A model generated the notes under the pieces. The model saw only the letters and a list, made by a program, of their open reading frames with translations, ran no database searches and had not been told where the DNA came from. Shown here in pieces: positions 7,396 to 8,649 of a DNA stretch of 8,649 nucleotides; within the stretch, counting starts at the first letter, position 1; every line of letters starts with the position of its first letter. Position numbers and translations under genes: made by a program. Source of the stretch: Bordetella parapertussis (GTDB lineage: Bacteria > Pseudomonadota > Gammaproteobacteria > Burkholderiales > Burkholderiaceae); the NCBI GenBank assembly GCA_945901665.1, contig CAMDLJ010000091.1, forward strand, positions 1 through 8,649. Reading direction: 5' to 3'.

Positions 7396-8133
7396 TCAAT
7401 GGCTCAAAATCTTCGACAAGAACTCTTGCGCCCGCGCACTGCGAGGCGCCCCGAAAAACTCGTCGCGGGTACAGTCTTCCACGATCTTGCCTTGGTCCAT
7501 GAAGATGACGCGGTGGGCTACTTTGCGGGCGAAGCCCATTTCGTGGGTGACGACCATCATGGTCATGCCTTCTGAGGCCAGTTGCACCATCACATCCAAC
7601 ACTTCGCTGACCATCTCAGGGTCCAGCGCTGAGGTGGGTTCGTCAAACAGCATGGCCACTGGGTCCATGGCCAAGGCGCGGGCGATGGCCACGCGTTGCT
7701 GCTGACCGCCCGACAACTGCCCTGGGAACTTGCTGGCATGCTCGGACAAGCCCACGCGATCCAACAAACCCAGGGCCTTTTCCCGCGCTTGCTCTGCCGA
7801 TCGGCCCAATACTTTGAGCTGACCCAGGGTCAAGTTCTCGGTCACGCTCAGGTGTGGAAAAAGTTCAAAGTGCTGAAACACCATGCCAATGCGCGCGCGC
7901 AGTTGCGGTAAGTTGGTGGCCGCATCGCCCACCGACAGGCCGTCCATGTGGATGCTGCCTTTCTGAAACGGTTCCAAACCGTTGGCGCACTTGATCAGGG
8001 TGGACTTGCCCGATCCTGATGGACCGCACACCACCACCACTTCACCCTTGTTGACCTGGGTGCTGCACTGGTCAAGCACTTGAAAGTCTCCGTACCATTT
8101 GCTCACGTTTTGAAAGTGGAGGGTTGCAGGCAT
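7396..8133 (-). CDS. gltL: Glutamate/aspartate-type amino acid ABC transporter ATP-binding protein
   Basis: This is the cytoplasmic ATPase of a polar amino acid uptake (PAAT) ABC importer. It has 245 residues. The motifs are Walker [10 protein letters not shown] (37-45), Q-loop Q87 in [13 protein letters not shown], signature LSGGQ (140-144), Walker B with D164 and E165 in [12 protein letters not shown], and H-loop H197 in VTHEMGFA. From memory it resembles E. coli GltL closely along its length, including SKWYG at the start, [14 protein letters not shown] and [20 protein letters not shown] glutamate/aspartate substrate is therefore likely, though specificity rests on a binding protein outside the window. 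It starts 9 bp after the permease stop, with a weak purine-rich GAAAG upstream of the ATG. The hydrolase gene follows 9 bp after its own stop. Confidence 0.93.
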   Translation of the reverse strand: MPATLHFQNVSKWYGDFQVLDQCSTQVNKGEVVVVCGPSGSGKSTLIKCANGLEPFQKGSIHMDGLSVGDAATNLPQLRARIGMVFQHFELFPHLSVTENLTLGQLKVLGRSAEQAREKALGLLDRVGLSEHASKFPGQLSGGQQQRVAIARALAMDPVAMLFDEPTSALDPEMVSEVLDVMVQLASEGMTMMVVTHEMGFARKVAHRVIFMDQGKIVEDCTRDEFFGAPRSARAQEFLSKILSH

Positions 8134-8142
8134 GGTTTTCTT

Positions 8143-8649
8143 TCAGCGGATGATGGCGGTGCGCGCCTGCAAGCGGCGCACACCCCAAGAGGCGAGGGAG
8201 CAAATCACAAAGTACACCAAGGCGGCAAAGGTGTACATCTCCAAAAGTCGGCTGTCGCGGTTGGCCACTTTGCTGGCCGCACCCAAAAAGTCGGTGCTCG
8301 AAATCACATAGACCAGCGAGGTGTCTTGAAACAAGATGATGGTCTGGGTCATCAGCACCGGCAGCATGTTGCGAAACGCTTGCGGCAACACCACATATGT
8401 CATGGCTTGGCGGTAATTCAGGCCAATGGCGTAGGCCGCAGAGATTTGCCCACTCGGAATGGACTGTATGCCCGCGCGCATGATCTCGCAAAAGAAGGCC
8501 GCCTCAAACAGGGTGAAGGTGATCAAGGCGCTGGCAAATGCCCCCACCTTGATGGGATCTTTGCTGCCCAATATCCAAGCACCCAACCAGGGCACCAAGA
8601 AAAAGAACCAGAAAATCACCAGCACCAATGGCAGCGATCGCAGGAGGTT
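8143..8649 (-). CDS. gltK: Glutamate/aspartate-type ABC transporter permease, C-terminal part (5' end outside window)
   Basis: This is an inner-membrane permease subunit of the same PAAT importer. The frame is open to the right edge (NLLRSLPLVLVIFWFFFLVP...), so the N-terminus is missing; about 168 residues are present, down to TGA 8145-8143. Visible features are the RSLPLVLVIFWFF helix typical of His/Glu/Gln/Arg permeases and a long hydrophobic segment before FEAAFFCEIMRAGIQSI. The cytoplasmic coupling (EAA) loop is SAAYAIGLNYRQAMTYVVLPQAF, followed by FQDTSLVYVIS and a last transmembrane helix. From memory the order and wording match E. coli GltK better than GltJ. The gltL-like ATPase follows after 9 bp. 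The start and any promoter are outside the window. Confidence 0.88.
   Translation of the reverse strand, partial: NLLRSLPLVLVIFWFFFLVPWLGAWILGSKDPIKVGAFASALITFTLFEAAFFCEIMRAGIQSIPSGQISAAYAIGLNYRQAMTYVVLPQAFRNMLPVLMTQTIILFQDTSLVYVISSTDFLGAASKVANRDSRLLEMYTFAALVYFVICSLASWGVRRLQARTAIIR

Noticed and set aside
6970..7575. 201-codon plus-strand open frame opposite the hydrolase and gltL genes
   Set aside because: It crosses two well-identified genes antisense and their junction; the sequence is low-quality and His/Pro-rich.

Overview
The window looks like chromosomal core sequence from a betaproteobacterium, most likely a member of the Burkholderiales (Comamonadaceae-like). The reasons are the gene order ilvB-ilvN-ilvC-psd-pssA-leuA, the short archaeal-type Psd, the moderately high GC content judged by eye, and the protein sequences. 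No mobile element, CRISPR array, tRNA or rRNA is visible.

Layout, plus strand. Positions 1-2192 hold the end of the branched-chain amino acid genes: the 3' part of ilvB (acetolactate synthase large subunit), ilvN (small regulatory subunit) and ilvC (ketol-acid reductoisomerase). A strong hairpin terminator follows ilvC at about 2210-2250. Next come two phospholipid genes, psd and pssA, whose products make phosphatidylserine and decarboxylate it to phosphatidylethanolamine. leuA (2-isopropylmalate synthase, the first committed step to leucine) follows. Last on this strand is pbpG, a periplasmic PBP7-type D-Ala-D-Ala endopeptidase with its own likely promoter.

Layout, minus strand. From the right edge inward lie a gltK-like permease (cut by the window), a gltL-like ATPase and an alpha/beta hydrolase, separated by 9 bp each. 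They probably form the end of a glutamate/aspartate uptake operon. They converge on pbpG.

The most interesting element is the 170-bp gap between pssA and leuA. It contains an unannotated 17-codon leader peptide gene (MNTKGLLLLLRSIGRSG, 3785-3838) with five consecutive leucine codons, two of them CTA. A perfect 10-bp terminator hairpin with a T-tract follows (3857-3894). A competing hairpin overlaps the leucine codons, and an exact 7-bp pairing could act as an antiterminator. This is the layout of a classical leucine attenuator in front of leuA. The extended -10 box lies so close to the leader ATG that the transcript should begin at or one base before the AUG, and no Shine-Dalgarno is present. 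The leader peptide is therefore predicted to be translated from a leaderless mRNA.

Working together: IlvBN and IlvC make the valine/isoleucine precursors, and LeuA diverts 2-ketoisovalerate to leucine under its own leucine-sensing attenuator. Psd and PssA appear to be a transcriptional unit bounded by the ilvC terminator upstream and the leuA attenuator downstream.
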